From Sapria himalayana (Eukaryota; Streptophyta; Magnoliopsida; Malpighiales; Rafflesiaceae): a DNA stretch of 64,000 nucleotides. The notes under the pieces were generated by a model. It saw nothing but the letters and a program-made list of their open reading frames with translations, ran no database searches and was not told where the DNA came from. Positions 35,276-47,979 of the stretch are shown here, in pieces (the first letter of the stretch is position 1; each line of letters starts with the position of its first letter). The stretch spans positions 385,331 to 449,330 of the forward strand of contig JAREIK010003007.1 of the NCBI GenBank assembly GCA_029783825.1. Reading direction: 5' to 3'. A program made the translations under genes and the position numbers.

Positions 35276-36010
35276 ATATAGTCAGTATACATACATATAA
35301 TACTGCAGTATTTTATGTAAATATATACTGAGTATATATGTACTTAGTATATATGTACACATAATATTGTAGTTTATATGTACATATACTATTGTAATTT
35401 ATGTACGAGTGAAATGCTAGTATATATGTACATATTTACTGCAGTAATATATATATATATATATATATTAAAACATAGTTTTTTTATATTTATTTTGATT
35501 TGATTGAGTGGTTTAAATTTCTTATAGATATGGTACCACATTATTTTCCATTCGAAGCTCATATAAGTGAATGGAATTTTCAACAGACATGATGCATCGT
35601 GATCGGATAGCTTTTTCGTAGCAGAAAATTGGTGATCGGAGGAGCAGATGGAGAGAAAGCAACATCGATGCATGGATAGATTATACTTTATGCACTGTCG
35701 GTAGATACATTGATTAATACGATGTAATATAATTTTTTTATATTTTTGTTTTAGTTATTTAAAATATTGTAATAGAATAAGTTATTAAATAATTATTTTT
35801 TTGTTTAATTAAAATTTTTCATTTATAGTTTCTATTTTTATTCAATTTAATATAAATATATAAAATTATTTAATTAAATTTTTGTTGAAGCTGTATTACA
35901 ATCAACTTTAATTTATGTTTGTTCATATCTATAATAACTATTAATATATATCTGTGAATATGTTTGTGTGTCTCCGAATTTTTTGGGTAGAGTTTTAGCC
36001 TATTATAGGT
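35276..36010. repeat. AT-rich body of the ~1,235-bp duplicated unit, copy 1
   Basis: The segment repeats landmarks found 1,235 bp downstream: gtcagtatac, tactgagtatat, gaaatgctagtatatat, tatggtaccacatt and ttatactttatgcactg (35,681, against 36,916). An acceptor-like ttcttatag precedes atatggtaccaca, as ttcttacag does in copy 2. The conserved stretch after it shows no convincing protein. Confidence 0.8.
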
Positions 36011-36014
36011 ATGT

Positions 36015-36985
36015 AAAACTCTATTATCAGCAACATTAGCAGTGACATCGGTGGCAACGATGGTAGTGATGGCAATGGAAGTGGCAACAGTGGTAGTGGG
36101 GGCGGTGGCGGCGGTGGCGAAGTAGCAGCGGCAAGAGCCGCACCATTGGAGGCAGTGGAAGAGGCAGCAGCACCGGCTGCACCGGAAGCAACAGTGGCAG
36201 TGGCGGTTGCAGTGGCTGCAACTAAAGCAATGGTAGCACCAAAAGCAATGGCAGCACCCGAAACAGTGGTAGAGGTGGCAGCACTAGCATGCAGCAGTAG
36301 CACCAAGAGTGTCGGTAGCCGCTGCAGGGACCAGTAGTGGTGGCGGCCAGTGGTAGTGGCGGCGGTGGCGGTGGCAGAGGCGGCAGCATTAGAGGCGGCA
36401 GTAGAGGCAGCGGTGGCAACAGTGACAGCAACAGTGGTATTGGCAGCGACATCGGCAATGGCAGATATGGCAGGAGCGGCAGCGGAAGCAGCAGCAACAG
36501 CACCAAGTGAGGTATATACGTACGAATAAAGTCAGTATATATGTACATTTAATACTGTAGTATTTTATGTATGTATATACTGAGTATATTTGTACTTAGT
36601 TTATATGTAACATTATAATATTATTTATATATACATATATTGCAGTAATATATGTACAAATGAAATGCTAGTATATATTTATATATATACTACATGATTA
36701 TATATGTATCAAAACATAACTTTTTTTGTTAATTTGACTGAATTGTTTAATTTTCTTACAGATATGATACCACATTGTTCCTCTTACAAATCTACTATAA
36801 GTGATGAGATTTTTCACTAGATATTACGTGATGTTACTCAGACAATTTTTTCGCAGTAGAAAAATGATGATCGGGGGAGTAGAGGGAGTGAAAACAACAT
36901 CAATGAATGGATATATTATACTTTATGCACTGTGGGTAGAAACATTGATGAATGAGATCAAATAAAAGTTTGTTATTTTTTTGTT
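36015..36985. repeat. Second copy of the ~1,235-bp unit (GC triplet block plus AT-rich body)
   Basis: The triplet block runs from about 36,015 to 36,510 and the AT-rich body to about 36,985. Alignment by eye to copy 1 shows many substitutions and small indels, so the duplication is old. The triplet blocks have diverged more than their flanks. From 36,986 to 37,144 the sequence is AT-rich with nothing recognised. Confidence 0.8.
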
Positions 36986-37144
36986 TCAATTATGCTGAAT
37001 ATTGAATTCACATAAAGATTTTAAATGATTTTATTTTTTGTTTATTATAAATTATTTATTAATTCAATTTTTATTAAATTTGATATAAAAATATTAAATT
37101 ATTTAATAAAAAATTTAAAATTTTTAAATTCTGAAATTATTTTT

Positions 37145-37430
37145 GAAATTAAAATGGCTAGGGAATATTCCCTTGATAAATTAGCAAGGGAAAATTGCTT
37201 GCTAAATTAGCTAGGGAATTTTCCCTAGCTAATTTAGCTAGGGTCATATTAAAATTAGCGACGGATAATCCGTCCCTAAATTTATTTAGCTAGGGATTAT
37301 ATCCGTCGCTAAAATTTATAGACAAGACTTTAGCTAGGGAATAATCTATCATTATTTTTGTTTAGCGATGAAATATCTCGTTTATCTTACTAATTTAGCT
37401 ATGAAATTTTTTTTTAGCAAGTGATTTTTT
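37145..37430. mobile_element. CACTA subterminal repeat block
   Basis: Contains ttagctagggaattttcc, tagcgacggat, ccgtccctaaa and related words in both orientations, the same vocabulary as the CACTA ends at 9.1-10.2, 48.0-48.3 and 58.8-59.0 kb. Several are locally palindromic, such as tagggaattttcccta. A clear terminal repeat is missing; tttagcaagtg at 37,415 may be a decayed end. A hAT end begins immediately after, at 37,431. Confidence 0.6.
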
Positions 37431-37551
37431 TAGAGGTGTCAACCGGGCTGGGCCGTGTCGTGCCTGACCCGACACGGTTCGGTGCCCGTGGCACGGCACA
37501 TCGGCGTGGGCTTGTCATGTGTCCCCCTTGCTCGCCACTCCCACAAAAAAA

Positions 37552-37589
37552 GACCGCGGGTCGGGTCTGATTGGACCCGACCCGCGGTC
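37552..37589. repeat. Perfect 16-bp inverted repeat in hAT-B subterminal DNA
   Basis: The arm gaccgcgggtcgggtc (37,552-37,567) is followed by the 6-base loop tgattg and its exact reverse complement (37,574-37,589). It is very GC-rich in AT-rich surroundings and would form a stable foldback. Confidence 0.9.
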
Positions 37590-38130
37590 CCCCAATGCCC
37601 GAGTCGACCTAATCCCCCCCCGCCCCCCAACGGGAAAAAAAAATTTAAAAAAATTTTAAATTTCAGTTGTTGGATCTGGCCTCCAACGGCTAGGGTGCAG
37701 AATCCAATGACCCTCATGATTTTGTCCCCTAAAAAATTCAAAAAAATTCAAAAAAATGACTTTAAAAAAATATTTTTTTTAATCTATAAATTCAACCCCC
37801 CTCTCTATAACATTTATGTTTTTCGTAAACATATTTTCTCTCAAATCACTCATTTTCTCTCTCAAAAATCTTGCTCCTCTCTCGGGACTCGGGATTTCGG
37901 CATCCGGCTTGGATTTTCGGGAATCTCAACTTGAGCTTTGAATTTTGAGTTTGACTATGGTGCACCATGCATGTGACTGACCTCACTACTTTTACTGGGT
38001 AATTTATTTTAAGTTTTTTTTTACTTTCTCTCTCTCTCTCTAGTTTCTCTCTCTAGACCAAAAATAGAAAATTTTAAAATCAGTCATCTAGTCTCTAAAT
38101 AACTATTCTTATTAACAAAAATCCTAAAAA

Positions 38131-40240
38131 ATGACAAATACTAATAAAACATATTTAAATTTAGAAAATGAAAATATTACCTAGAGGTCTGAGGCTGCTG
38201 AAACTTTGGTTTCTCTAATCATCTCAACCCAAACTTCTAAAAAATAAAAAACTCGGAGGACATCTACAATTTGGACTAATTTTAATATATTAAAACAAAA
38301 TAATTTTAGGGGTGAGGAGGAAGAAATGACACAGTGTAAATATTGTATGAGACTTTTAACATGTAAGAGTTTGTTTGGGATTGGGCACCTTAAGAGGCAT
38401 GTCGGATTATGCACCAAAAAACATGGTCCATTATATCCTAGGCAAACCCAACTTGGCACTACATTTTTTGAGACTGGATCAAGTCCAGTCTCAATATTTA
38501 CTCTCGTCATATACTCCAGGGAGTTGGGTAGGGACGGCATGGCCAGACCTATCACATTGATGGGTCTTCCAATCAGATTGTCGGAAGATCCAAGGGTAGT
38601 GTGCATCATGCAAATATATTTTCAGCCTCCTTATCATAAAATTCCTTGGTCCACATCTAGGAATGACATACTAAAAATATATAAGTTAGACAAACAAAAA
38701 ATAATTAAGGAATTTATGGCATATAGTGGAGTGGTGTCCATGACGTCCGATATCTGGACAAGTCACGATGAATCATCTTATGCATGTCTCACCAGCCACT
38801 ATGTAGATTTTAACTGGACAATGAATAAAAAAAATTTAGGATTCTCTGAGATTCTTCATCCTCATGATGGCTCGGGCATTTTTGAGTGTATGATGAAAAT
38901 CTTTAGGGAATATAAAATTCAAAATAAAATTTTGAGTGTCACATTCGATAACGCATCTAATAATGGAGTAGCAATTAACATATTTGTTAATATTTAAGAG
39001 ACGCACCATTAGGAGAGATTTTTAATGTCAGATGCATGTGTCACGTGATTGACCTGATTGTTCAAGCGGGTATGAAGGTGTGTTCCCCTGCATTGGATAA
39101 TATACATAATGCACTAAAATATATTCGCACTCCTCGCAGACAACAAGAGTTTGGTAGTCTCTGTTTGTCTGCGAATCTCAAGAAGAAGAAAGTCCAATCG
39201 GATGTGAGACATCATTGGAATTACACGTACCTGATGTTGGAATCATGTGTTGGATACGAACACGTGATATCCGACTACATCAATAGTAAGAGTGACGAAC
39301 TTATTATTGACGACACTAACTGGGCTTCAGGAATCTCATTTATGAGATTCCTGAAGATTTTTTATGACACGATGAACATGTTTTCGTCAGTTTATATGCC
39401 AACGACTTAGATTGCACTCTGGTGCATATGCAACATTAGTAGCATGTTTAGGAAGTATCGAGCTGACCCGACACTTAGCCATATGGTTGCAGAGATGGAA
39501 ACCAAGTACTTAAAATACTAGTCCACCGTTACATCTCTTTATTGCCTCGCTGCATGCATGGACCCTAAGGTAAAGGTGGAAGGGGTATAAAACACCCTGA
39601 CTTACATTTCCTAGTGCATGAACCTGTAAGAGCCACCTGAAGGATTCATTCATGAGAAGTAGACTGACCTCTTCACATACTACGATACTAGGTATAGTGG
39701 TGGTGGTAGTGAGACTGTGATTACGAACATTGATACCTTGTCCGGAGATGATGATTTTTCCATTCAGCTAGCGAGGGAGAAATGTAGGGGTGGACCATCA
39801 CATAGGAGCGAGCTTTCCCAGTACTTAGATACTGATTACTACTCAATCCTATCACATTTTGATACTAAGAATCTTCATATATTACAGTGGTGGAAATCAT
39901 ATGAGTTCACCTTTCCCATGCTATCTAGGATGACACGGGATCTATTGACTCCTCCGATGTCAGCGTAGCATCGAAGTCTGCTTTTTCTGTTGCAGTGAAC
40001 GTGATTTCAGATAGGAGATCAAGATTACATCCAGATATTGTTGAGGCTTTTGCATGTTTGAAGGATTGGTAGGATTCGAGATTTAGCATCCATGATCGTG
40101 CTGGAGCTAGGACTGGGATAGGGACTACAGGCACACCCACTACGATAGCGGAGGAGTTGATTGCTGATGATGATGATCCATATGATACTAATCTTGATGT
40201 TGCGGCTGATGATGCTCATGATATGCCGATTTCCGATTGA
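38131..40240 (+). pseudogene. hAT transposase, BED finger to C-terminal dimerisation domain, relic
   Basis: From the ATG at 38,131 the frame, interrupted by two stops, reaches a BED zinc finger: CKYC at 38,332, then HLKRHVGLC. It continues with MTSDIWTSHDESSYACLTSH and VTFDNASNN, the catalytic-core region of hAT enzymes. A frameshift near 38,990 leads into RCMCHVIDLIVQAGMK and HHWNYTYLMLESC. Stops interrupt the DUF4413 part (39,410-39,700). The hATC domain follows: ELSQYLDTDYYSILSHFD, ILQWWKSYEFTFPMLSRMTR and a stop at 40,238. RICESLEEPER-like proteins of this kind are about 650-700 residues, which fits. Domesticated relatives exist, but this copy has several inactivating breaks. Confidence 0.9.
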
Positions 40241-41860
40241 TGATAATCTACTATTTTCTGATTTCGATATTTTGTTATTTATTGATTCTACGTTTTATTT
40301 ATACATTACGTTAAAACTTTAATTTGTTTGGTTCGGACGTTCAGTATCTAATGGCTAATTGGTCATTTTTCATTTCGTTTGGTTATGTTTTTTTTTACTT
40401 TTAAATTTTTTTTAACATAGTTTATTGATTTATTTATTTTTTTGTTTTAATTTTTCATTTAAAAATGTATAACTCTATTATATTATTCTAATAATATTTA
40501 AACTAATTTTATATTACATTAAAAAAAAAGTTTAACTTTGTAATTTTAATAAATTTTATTTTAACAATTTTTATATTATAAATATATAATATTATACATT
40601 ATCAATAATTATATATATAATTTAATAATTTATATAATTAAAATAAAAATTAAAAAAAATAATTAATGAAAAAAATTTTTTTTTGCTTGGCAAATAGATA
40701 GATTTTGTATAGAAGTTTATAATAAAAATTCTATATATTAATTGGTAATCTGCTTGTTATTAATAGATAGACACAAATTATTTATCTATCTAGTGTGCAA
40801 CATCAACATCCACACAATGTGTATGCATTATATCACACATGCATGAAGTATGTATACGAATCAGTGTATATAATCAATCCAAGCATACCATGGTGATTCA
40901 TGATTTTGGTACTTGTAATGATTTATCATGAACATCTAGATTAATAATTTGTGCATGAGTAGGATCTTCACCCATTTTTATAATTGTGGTAACAACTTGA
41001 CTTTACATGATGTCACATAGACACAAATATCTACTATATAATTTATATAGAAAACGCAATATATGGTAACTCAATTTTATTACTAGAACTAGTAAGCCAA
41101 GTCTTATGAGAGAATATATAATAGTTAGGCAAAAGATGAATTTGGAAAAATAAACACTAGAATCAAAACACACACATTTTCATTAAGATAAACGATGAAG
41201 AGTAAGGGTAGAAAGCGTATCTCAAATCAATAATAATCTCATGGCTGAAGGAAATCTCTCTTACTCGACTATTAGGTTATGATGTATCCATGTCGGAGAG
41301 AGAAGTGGATGTGCTTGATGCTAGTCAGGGTTGTCTTGCTCTAGACAACAAGATAGTGTTTTTGTAGTTTTAAATTCTCAAAATGTTTAATTTTTCATTA
41401 TCAAAACATTAATTAAACAATAAATATATAAAAAACATAAATACTCAACTTTTTTTTAATTATCAAATTATTTTCAACAAGTTCATGTGCATGTAGCAAG
41501 GCACACATGAAAAAAAAACCTTACAATTTTTAATTATTAAATTAATTAAACAATAAATATATAAACAACTTCAAAAAATAGATGTTTGACCTTCCAAAAA
41601 GAACAAAATCAAATGGCTACAAAATTTGAAAACTTCATATAGCAAGGCACACATGAAAAAATAATAGGTCTTCAAGCCACTATCCTAAAAGTTATAAACA
41701 CTCTTTATATATATGTATGTGTGTTTGTATATATATATATATCATTTATCATCTACTTCTAAACTTGTTAAATCACATTATAATCACGCATCTCAAATAT
41801 ATATAAATATATCAATAAATATAGAAGATCGTGGAAAAAATTAAATAGCTGATAAAATGG
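40241..41860. other. AT-rich DNA between hAT-B and the EDR2-like fragment
   Basis: No gene was recognised. Around 41,180-41,350 the composition is more gene-like, but no frame on either strand gave a known motif. If a left end of the gene-capturing CACTA element lies here, I could not see it. Confidence 0.4.
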
Positions 41861-44800
41861 GTCTAATCAGCAAAATCATGGAGCTTCTTGATGATAGTTT
41901 TGGAAGATAACTTTGATTGTTTGATATTCTACAAACGAAGACATTGTAATTTGTAAAATAAGATTGTGTTTAACAAAAACATTTTGAAAGATGTAAAAAA
42001 ATTATCTTTGGACTATAGGAGCATGAAGATCAGGGTTCACTTCAAAAGACCTTCCATTATCCAAATGGTCAAGATCAAGAACTCAATGGCATTAAAAACA
42101 TCAAAGAACTCATCAGAGGCATCATTAAGAGAGACTATGTTGGCGAATTCCAGAGTTGATTTTTCTACCTCACCATTATCACCACTTCCAGGATCTTCAA
42201 CTTCATAGCATTAATTTTAATTTCAGGCAAGAAGACATTTCTTTGCATATTTCCAGATGAAAATTCAGAATGATAGTTCCCTGACTTGCCCAAAACAACT
42301 CCTTCAATGCTAAAAATGGCAATATTTAATCAAAAAAGTAATGTGTGAGTGCAGAGAAATGAGCCATTTTTGCTACCTGCAACACTTTCAAGCATACGAA
42401 TAGTTATGAAACATGCTGGTGATGGACGAAGATATAGTTTCCAAAATCTCTAAATTAAAATTTCAATGAGTCCTATTTCATTAAAGTTAGATACATTCTA
42501 ATACATTAATAGAATCTATCACAATAGGCAAAGAATGATTAGAAAAATGGTAGCTTGTATAAGCTCTTCTAATGCTTCCTCATGCCTATTTACTTTTTAG
42601 GTTGTGTTTGATTAGATATAATTGAAGGGGGATATGATTTGATTATATTAAAAGAAAAAAGAATTAATAATCTCGTTTCAGATTTAAATATCTTATAAAT
42701 TAGCAATGAATATACTTAGACATAAAGATTTACACTTATCTTACACATTTATAAGACAATCACTATAAATGAGAGATTTCCTAAGAATTTATAGTAATTT
42801 ATAAGTAGCTACCAATTATAATTGATATATTTTCAAATCCAATTTTCAAATTCTTGTGGAATTCAAATAATGGATGAATATGTTCTTCTATTTGGTCTTC
42901 AATTTCATGATTTATTCAAATGTTCAAATAGATATATTTTTCTATCTAATAAGATATAACATCTTTATGTGATGACAAAAATTTGTCCAAACTTTAACAA
43001 TAGTAAGTCTCAAATTCAAGATTTATCATGCATGATTTTTTCAATCTTTTGAGGTAAGACTTTCAAGATAAGATATTGGTATAATTTATTTTCTTATATA
43101 GCCTTCATATTTAAAATGCTTCTATATATTAGGATAATATAAGATAGGTATGGAGATCACATTCACACCCAACTACACAAGGCGCTCGCTTTTACAAGAT
43201 TTATAAAAAAAGATAAATATCTCGATTAATTTTACTCAGTAACTTTGAAGAGACTGTGTTAGAATAGACTATGTAATATAAAAATTTCTCAAGCAATCAA
43301 TCATCTTAATATATTATTCTCTCATAAAAAAATTTAACTTCAAAGTTATTATGAAAACCAATATTAGTATTTATATAATTACACAACACATTTGTAAAAG
43401 ATAATATAAGCAATGAAAATAATATACCAAAATACCTATATGCAACACCTCATCCTTCTAATCCTACCACCGAAAGATTAATAAATGTTAGATTAAGCTA
43501 ACATCCAATGTAGAGTCAATCATCTTTATATCATAGTTCATTAGCATTTTCTTTTGAATTAAGGTGAAAGTAAAACATTAGGTTGAGATTGCTCAAAACA
43601 AACAACATTTAGAGCTAAAGTTACAAAAAAGGGTAGCTACGTTACTTTTAAGGCCTACTCAAATGTAGCCCTATTGTGGAGCACATTTCTTGTGAATCAC
43701 CAAATGATTTAGAATAACTGCCAAGACAATAAAAATAGAGAGATCAAATTCACAAAATAAATGTTAAAAATTTCCATGAAAAATCAAAATTTCATTTATG
43801 CATTACTATACCATCAATTCCATCTCTTCCCTTTACCAATATCACCGCATCAATAGATCTATTGGTTTTATACCCCTACAACTGGAGGGTCTTGTTAATT
43901 AACTAATGAAAATCACACCTTATACAAACCAAACTTGAGATTTAGAAAACCTAGAAACATATACACATAGTACATTATGGTATGAGTTATAGCTAAAATA
44001 ACAAATTAAATGAAAACTAAAAGACCACTTAGCAAATATGTTAAATTCAACCAAATGGACAATTAACATGTTTAAAGAATGTTTGGTAAATTACTTGAAT
44101 TAATAAATAAATAAAAAATCTTTATTTATTATCATTATAACTTATGAATATAAATATACTAAGTAAATAACTCTATAAATTTTATGGTGATTCTATCAAG
44201 CAAAATTATGTTGGTAGAAATATAGCTTGGTTTTTTTAACTCCACAACTTATCAAGCACCAATTGTTCATCTAACCAGGGAAGCCATTCATTGTACAACT
44301 ACTTGTTAATAATATCAGTGTGCCCATCAAGCTTCTCAACCATGCTGCCTCTGTAGAAATAGAAGTCCCATCTACTGAAAGGATACAGATCAGTGTTCTA
44401 TCAAGAAGTTAAGAAAATTTTAGGAAGATGAGAAATTATACAAAAGAACCTTACTCATATCTTGAAGAACCTAAAGAAATGAGAGTTTGGAAAATGGATT
44501 CGCAAGTCCTCATTAAAAACACAAACAACCATTATAACAAAATGATCATCTCAATGCTGAAAGCTAAATTTCTCGCTTTGAAAGATGAAGCAAACAAGCT
44601 ACAAGCCACAATTTTCAGAACTTAAACTTACTCTACCATGACTACCACAATCTTTTGCTTCCTTGAAAAGTCACAACCCTATAATATTTGGTGCTAATAC
44701 TTAGCATAAATAAAAGTCACAGCCACATTTAAAACACCCTAAGGAGTTTGAAAAAAGGCTAGATATTACCATTCTGGCAACCAAATATTTTCCAAGGAGA

Positions 44801-44881
44801 GAGTGCAATCACATCGAATGTCATTGCATATGTGTGAAATCTCGTGAAACATTTTATAGATCTTTTATGGATGAAGAAGAC
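41860..44881 (-). pseudogene. EDR2-like (START-domain) gene fragment, seven exon remnants
   Basis: EDR2-like plant proteins join a START lipid-binding domain to a C-terminal DUF1336. Collinear minus-strand pieces with splice-like borders match the START part onward. They are: 44,881-44,770, ending ALSPWKIFGCQN at donor GTAAT; 44,678-44,632, LFKEAKDCGSHGR with one TGA; 44,556-44,471, DDHFVIMVV; 44,374-44,276, RWDFYFYRGSMVEKLDGHTD, with a TAG; 42,449-42,377, FWKLYLRPSP then ITIRMLESVAG; 42,309 to about 42,009, LKELFWASQG, then EVEDPGSGDNGEVEKSTLEF and SLNDASDEFFDV; and 41,928-41,864, KLSSKTIIKKLHDFAD. The exon(s) after LPW (44,276) and the whole DUF1336 end were not found. Stops and frameshifts show decay. 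The family call is by eye. Confidence 0.72.
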
Positions 44882-46837
44882 CTGTATAGCATAATAATGA
44901 TTCATACCTTAAGTCGATCATGATGATTCAAAGTGTTGTATAGCATGAAAATGAATAATACCTGTAGATAGAAGATGAGGATGAGAATCATCAAACATGC
45001 AAAAAACTCTCAAGTAGTTTGGAGAGAGATGAGTCAGTACTCACATCAGCTTATTTTCTATTAACAGTTACTCTGTCATTATCAGTGATACGGATGCACG
45101 AGTCTATTATTGTGCTTTTAACTAATTCCTAATATGATGCTTTGATTAGCCATGTTGATGAAATAAAATTTGCAACCAAAATTATGAAGCCATGAATTTG
45201 AAAAGAAGACACAACTAATTTCCTGTAAAGTTTATAATGTCCGCCAAACTACCATGAAGATTTAAACATTTAACAAGCATAATTACCACATTATTTTGAA
45301 ATGGGTATTGACTTGATACACTTGAGATTATTCATTCGCAAAGATAAGAAAAATTGTTTAAGTGCTTGAATGTCTTACCCTAGCATTTTTATATTTCAAG
45401 AAAACTCAAATAAAAAAAATGTATGTAAATATATAGAAAAAAAAGAGACAAAAATTAAAAAGCAAAATAAAAGTATTATAATTTATTAATTTAAATTAAA
45501 AAAATTAAATACATTTTTATTTAACCATAAATGATATTATTTCACGGATAAAAAAATTTATGGTTAATAGATAATGAAATTTTAATGGTTATTTTTTGTA
45601 ATATTATTTATTAATTAATGAAATTAATTTTAGAAATAAAAAAATTTATTAATCTCTATAAAAATGAAGAAGAAAAAATATTACTAATAACATTGAAAAC
45701 TAATAATTGGTCATAAAATTTTTATATTATTTCATTAATTTAAAAAACATATTTATAATATAACCATAAATAAATTGTAAAAATGTATAACTATACAAAA
45801 ATTATAACATTTCATTTTATTTATTATTTATGGATAAATTTTTAATATTATTTCCTAAATAAAAAAATAATATGAGATTATAAAAAAGTATTTCATATAT
45901 ATATATTACGGTAATCAATTTTTAAGAATTCATATTATTATTTTTTGAATATAATATGATATAATTTTAAATGAATAAAATTTTATATTATTTGATTTAA
46001 TTTATAATTTATAAAATTCCAAATATTACTTAAAGTGAGAAAATCATTAAAAAAAGTTATATTTATTATTTTAATAAAAATGAAATATTAAAAGCTAATA
46101 GTAAAAATCATACTCAATTATTTAATTCTTATAAATATTAGTAGGGTCAAAAAATAAAACTTGATTTCAAATCAACTTAGGGGAAAATTTAATTTTTTTT
46201 AGAAAAAAAAATATCATTAGTAATATTTTAAATAACTCTTTCTAAACCCTTAAAATACTTGACGTGTTCTATTAATTACCACACAGAGATATTATTTTTA
46301 AAATCAACAATTTTTTTTTGATTTAATTAAAATATCTATGTATTGATCTTTAAGTTTCAATTTTTTAAAAAATTTAATGAAAAATTTGCTATTTTTTTTA
46401 TATTTCAAAAATTTCAAATCTTTTAATAATTAATTTTTAAAAGTTTCCTATATTCATAAAAATATTTTTTTAACTTTAAATAATATGAATATTTACTTGT
46501 TTATTCTTTAATTGAAATATTTTTGTAAATATATTTTATTTTATCGTACAATTAATTATTTTAGCTTTTTATTAGTAGAAATTTATATATATATTCATTT
46601 ATTTATTAAAATATTTTTAAAATGATTTTAATTATAAAATTAATTATTTAATGTTTTTTTATTACAAATTTTTAAATTTCATAATTAACATGACTTTATT
46701 AACATAATGAAGCATTATATTTTTTTAAATCTATGATAACTGCTAGGTTAATGCACAACGCTAAAATGTCTTATTTCTACTTATCAAAAAATTGTAGCTG
46801 CTAATTAATGTTTGGACCATTTCTACATCTTTTTTAG
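44882..46837. other. AT-rich DNA, nothing recognised
   Basis: 44,882-45,300 may still belong to the EDR2-like fragment upstream of its first recognised exon, but no motif was readable. 45,300-46,800 is extremely AT-rich with no supported feature. Confidence 0.5.
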
Positions 46838-47101
46838 ATGACTCTACTTTCAAGAATATATCACATAAACTTAGTGCAATTCATTACATATTGTCAAGAT
46901 GGAGGTTGTATGCTTGTTTATGAGTTCATGCCCAATGGAACATTGAAGGAGCATATTTATAGTAACTCATATCTTATATATAGTTCAATCGATATCAACT
47001 GAGGCAATCATTAATGCATGTAACATTAATCAACCAGTTCACCAATATAGAAATTATCAATTGGATCATGTGGCTCGATATTGCAGAAGATGCTGCAAAA
47101 G
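46838..47101 (+). pseudogene. LRR receptor-like kinase fragment (two kinase-domain exons)
   Basis: After an acceptor-like cttttttag, the piece from 46,838 reads TLLSRIYHINLVQFITYCQD, then GGCMLVYEFMPNGTLKEHIY, without a stop to about 46,965. This is the kinase N-lobe from helix C through the hinge of plant LRR receptor kinases (LLSRIHHRNLV...LVYEFMxNGTLKEHLY). After about 90 bp of unrelated sequence, 47,056-47,101 reads INWIMWLDIAEDAAKG, the next expected segment (INWIKRLEIAEDAAKG), ending at a GT. The catalytic loop and DFG are absent. The exon phases fit a genomic, not a reverse-transcribed, copy. It lies 1.2 kb inside a CACTA terminus. Confidence 0.8.
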
Positions 47102-47979
47102 GTTTTTTTAAAAGTTCATATTAGTGTTTGATTTATTTTGCAAGCATATGCTATTAATGGGTGCATGGTCCAATGGGTAGAGATGCCATGAGATATGGTC
47201 CTGCAGACATGCAGCTGTGGTGCAAAACTGCCTAGAAGTGCACAACGTGTGTGTGGTGCAGTGAACATGCATGTGTGCTTGATATACTGGATGTGCACCG
47301 TGTGTATGTTCGATGTAGCAATGGTGTAGTGTGTGCAACAAGTGGGTTGTGTTCATTTCATTCTTTTTTTATATGTATCAAAGAGAGTGATTTTCTAAGT
47401 AGAATCAAGTGAGTAAAAACTATATAGTTGTTATGAAAGTGGCCATTACTTTGGTGGTTCCATAACGATTTGACTACTATAGTGAATGTTAAAAGTTGAG
47501 TGTGTAATGAAAAATATAATATTTAAAGTATTTATATCTAGCACAACTTTTTTATTTTTTATTTTATCACAGGAACTCTTGGAGAAACATATGACAACTG
47601 ATTCTAAGCCAGTTGAGGGTTTTCATGGACCTTTAGATAATTCATTTGAAGGAAGAAATGTAAGAAATGATAGAAGTGAATGATGTGATGAAAGAAATGA
47701 AGAATGCAATGCAATATCATATGACCTATATGGAGTCATTGTTAGTGGCCTTGGCGAGACAGATAACACAACGAGTTCCAGTAGAGTACCCACGTAAGAG
47801 TTTCATTAGAGTACCATCTAATGATGAGGATGATGATATAGTTTTAGATAATTATATACCTATGTTTTGTTTAATAAATAAAATGGTTTATAGTATATGT
47901 TGTTTTTCAATTTAAAATAAAATTTAAAAATATGTAATCAAATTTTTTGTAAAAAAATAAAATTGCCAAAATAGTTTTG
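47102..47979 (+). other. CACTA interior with GT-rich island and short open frames
   Basis: 47,120-47,350 is rich in gtgca and gtgtg words with no domain. Two overlapping frames at 47,486-47,683 and 47,667-47,915 encode an unknown product: one phrase is TTDSKPVEGFHGPLDNSFEG, and the second is acidic near its end (SNDEDDDIVLDNYIP). They may be remnants of a CACTA second gene. No family was recognised. Confidence 0.35.

Larger units (their letters stand above)
37431..40240 (+). mobile_element. hAT-B element (RICESLEEPER-type), right end not found
   Basis: The left terminus agaggtgtcaaccgggctgg at 37,432 is a typical plant hAT end and leads into a GC-rich subterminal region with a perfect 16-bp hairpin (37,552-37,589). 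The transposase relic follows on the same strand. No reciprocal gacacctct end was seen after 40,240, so the right side is lost or too diverged. Confidence 0.75.

Noticed and set aside
34573..36548. Gly/Ser-, Ala/Val- and Leu/Pro-rich frames on both strands, including silk- or GRP-like appearance
   Set aside because: The frames overlap on both strands in several phases of GC-rich triplet repeats, without signal peptide, domain or sensible start; a glycine-rich protein gene is not supported.
37439..37934. 100- and 159-codon frames over the hAT-B left end
   Set aside because: GC-rich subterminal DNA and leader, palindromic, with no domain; the transposase starts further on.
38181..38609. 142-codon minus frame
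   Set aside because: Antisense shadow of the BED-finger part of the hAT-B transposase.
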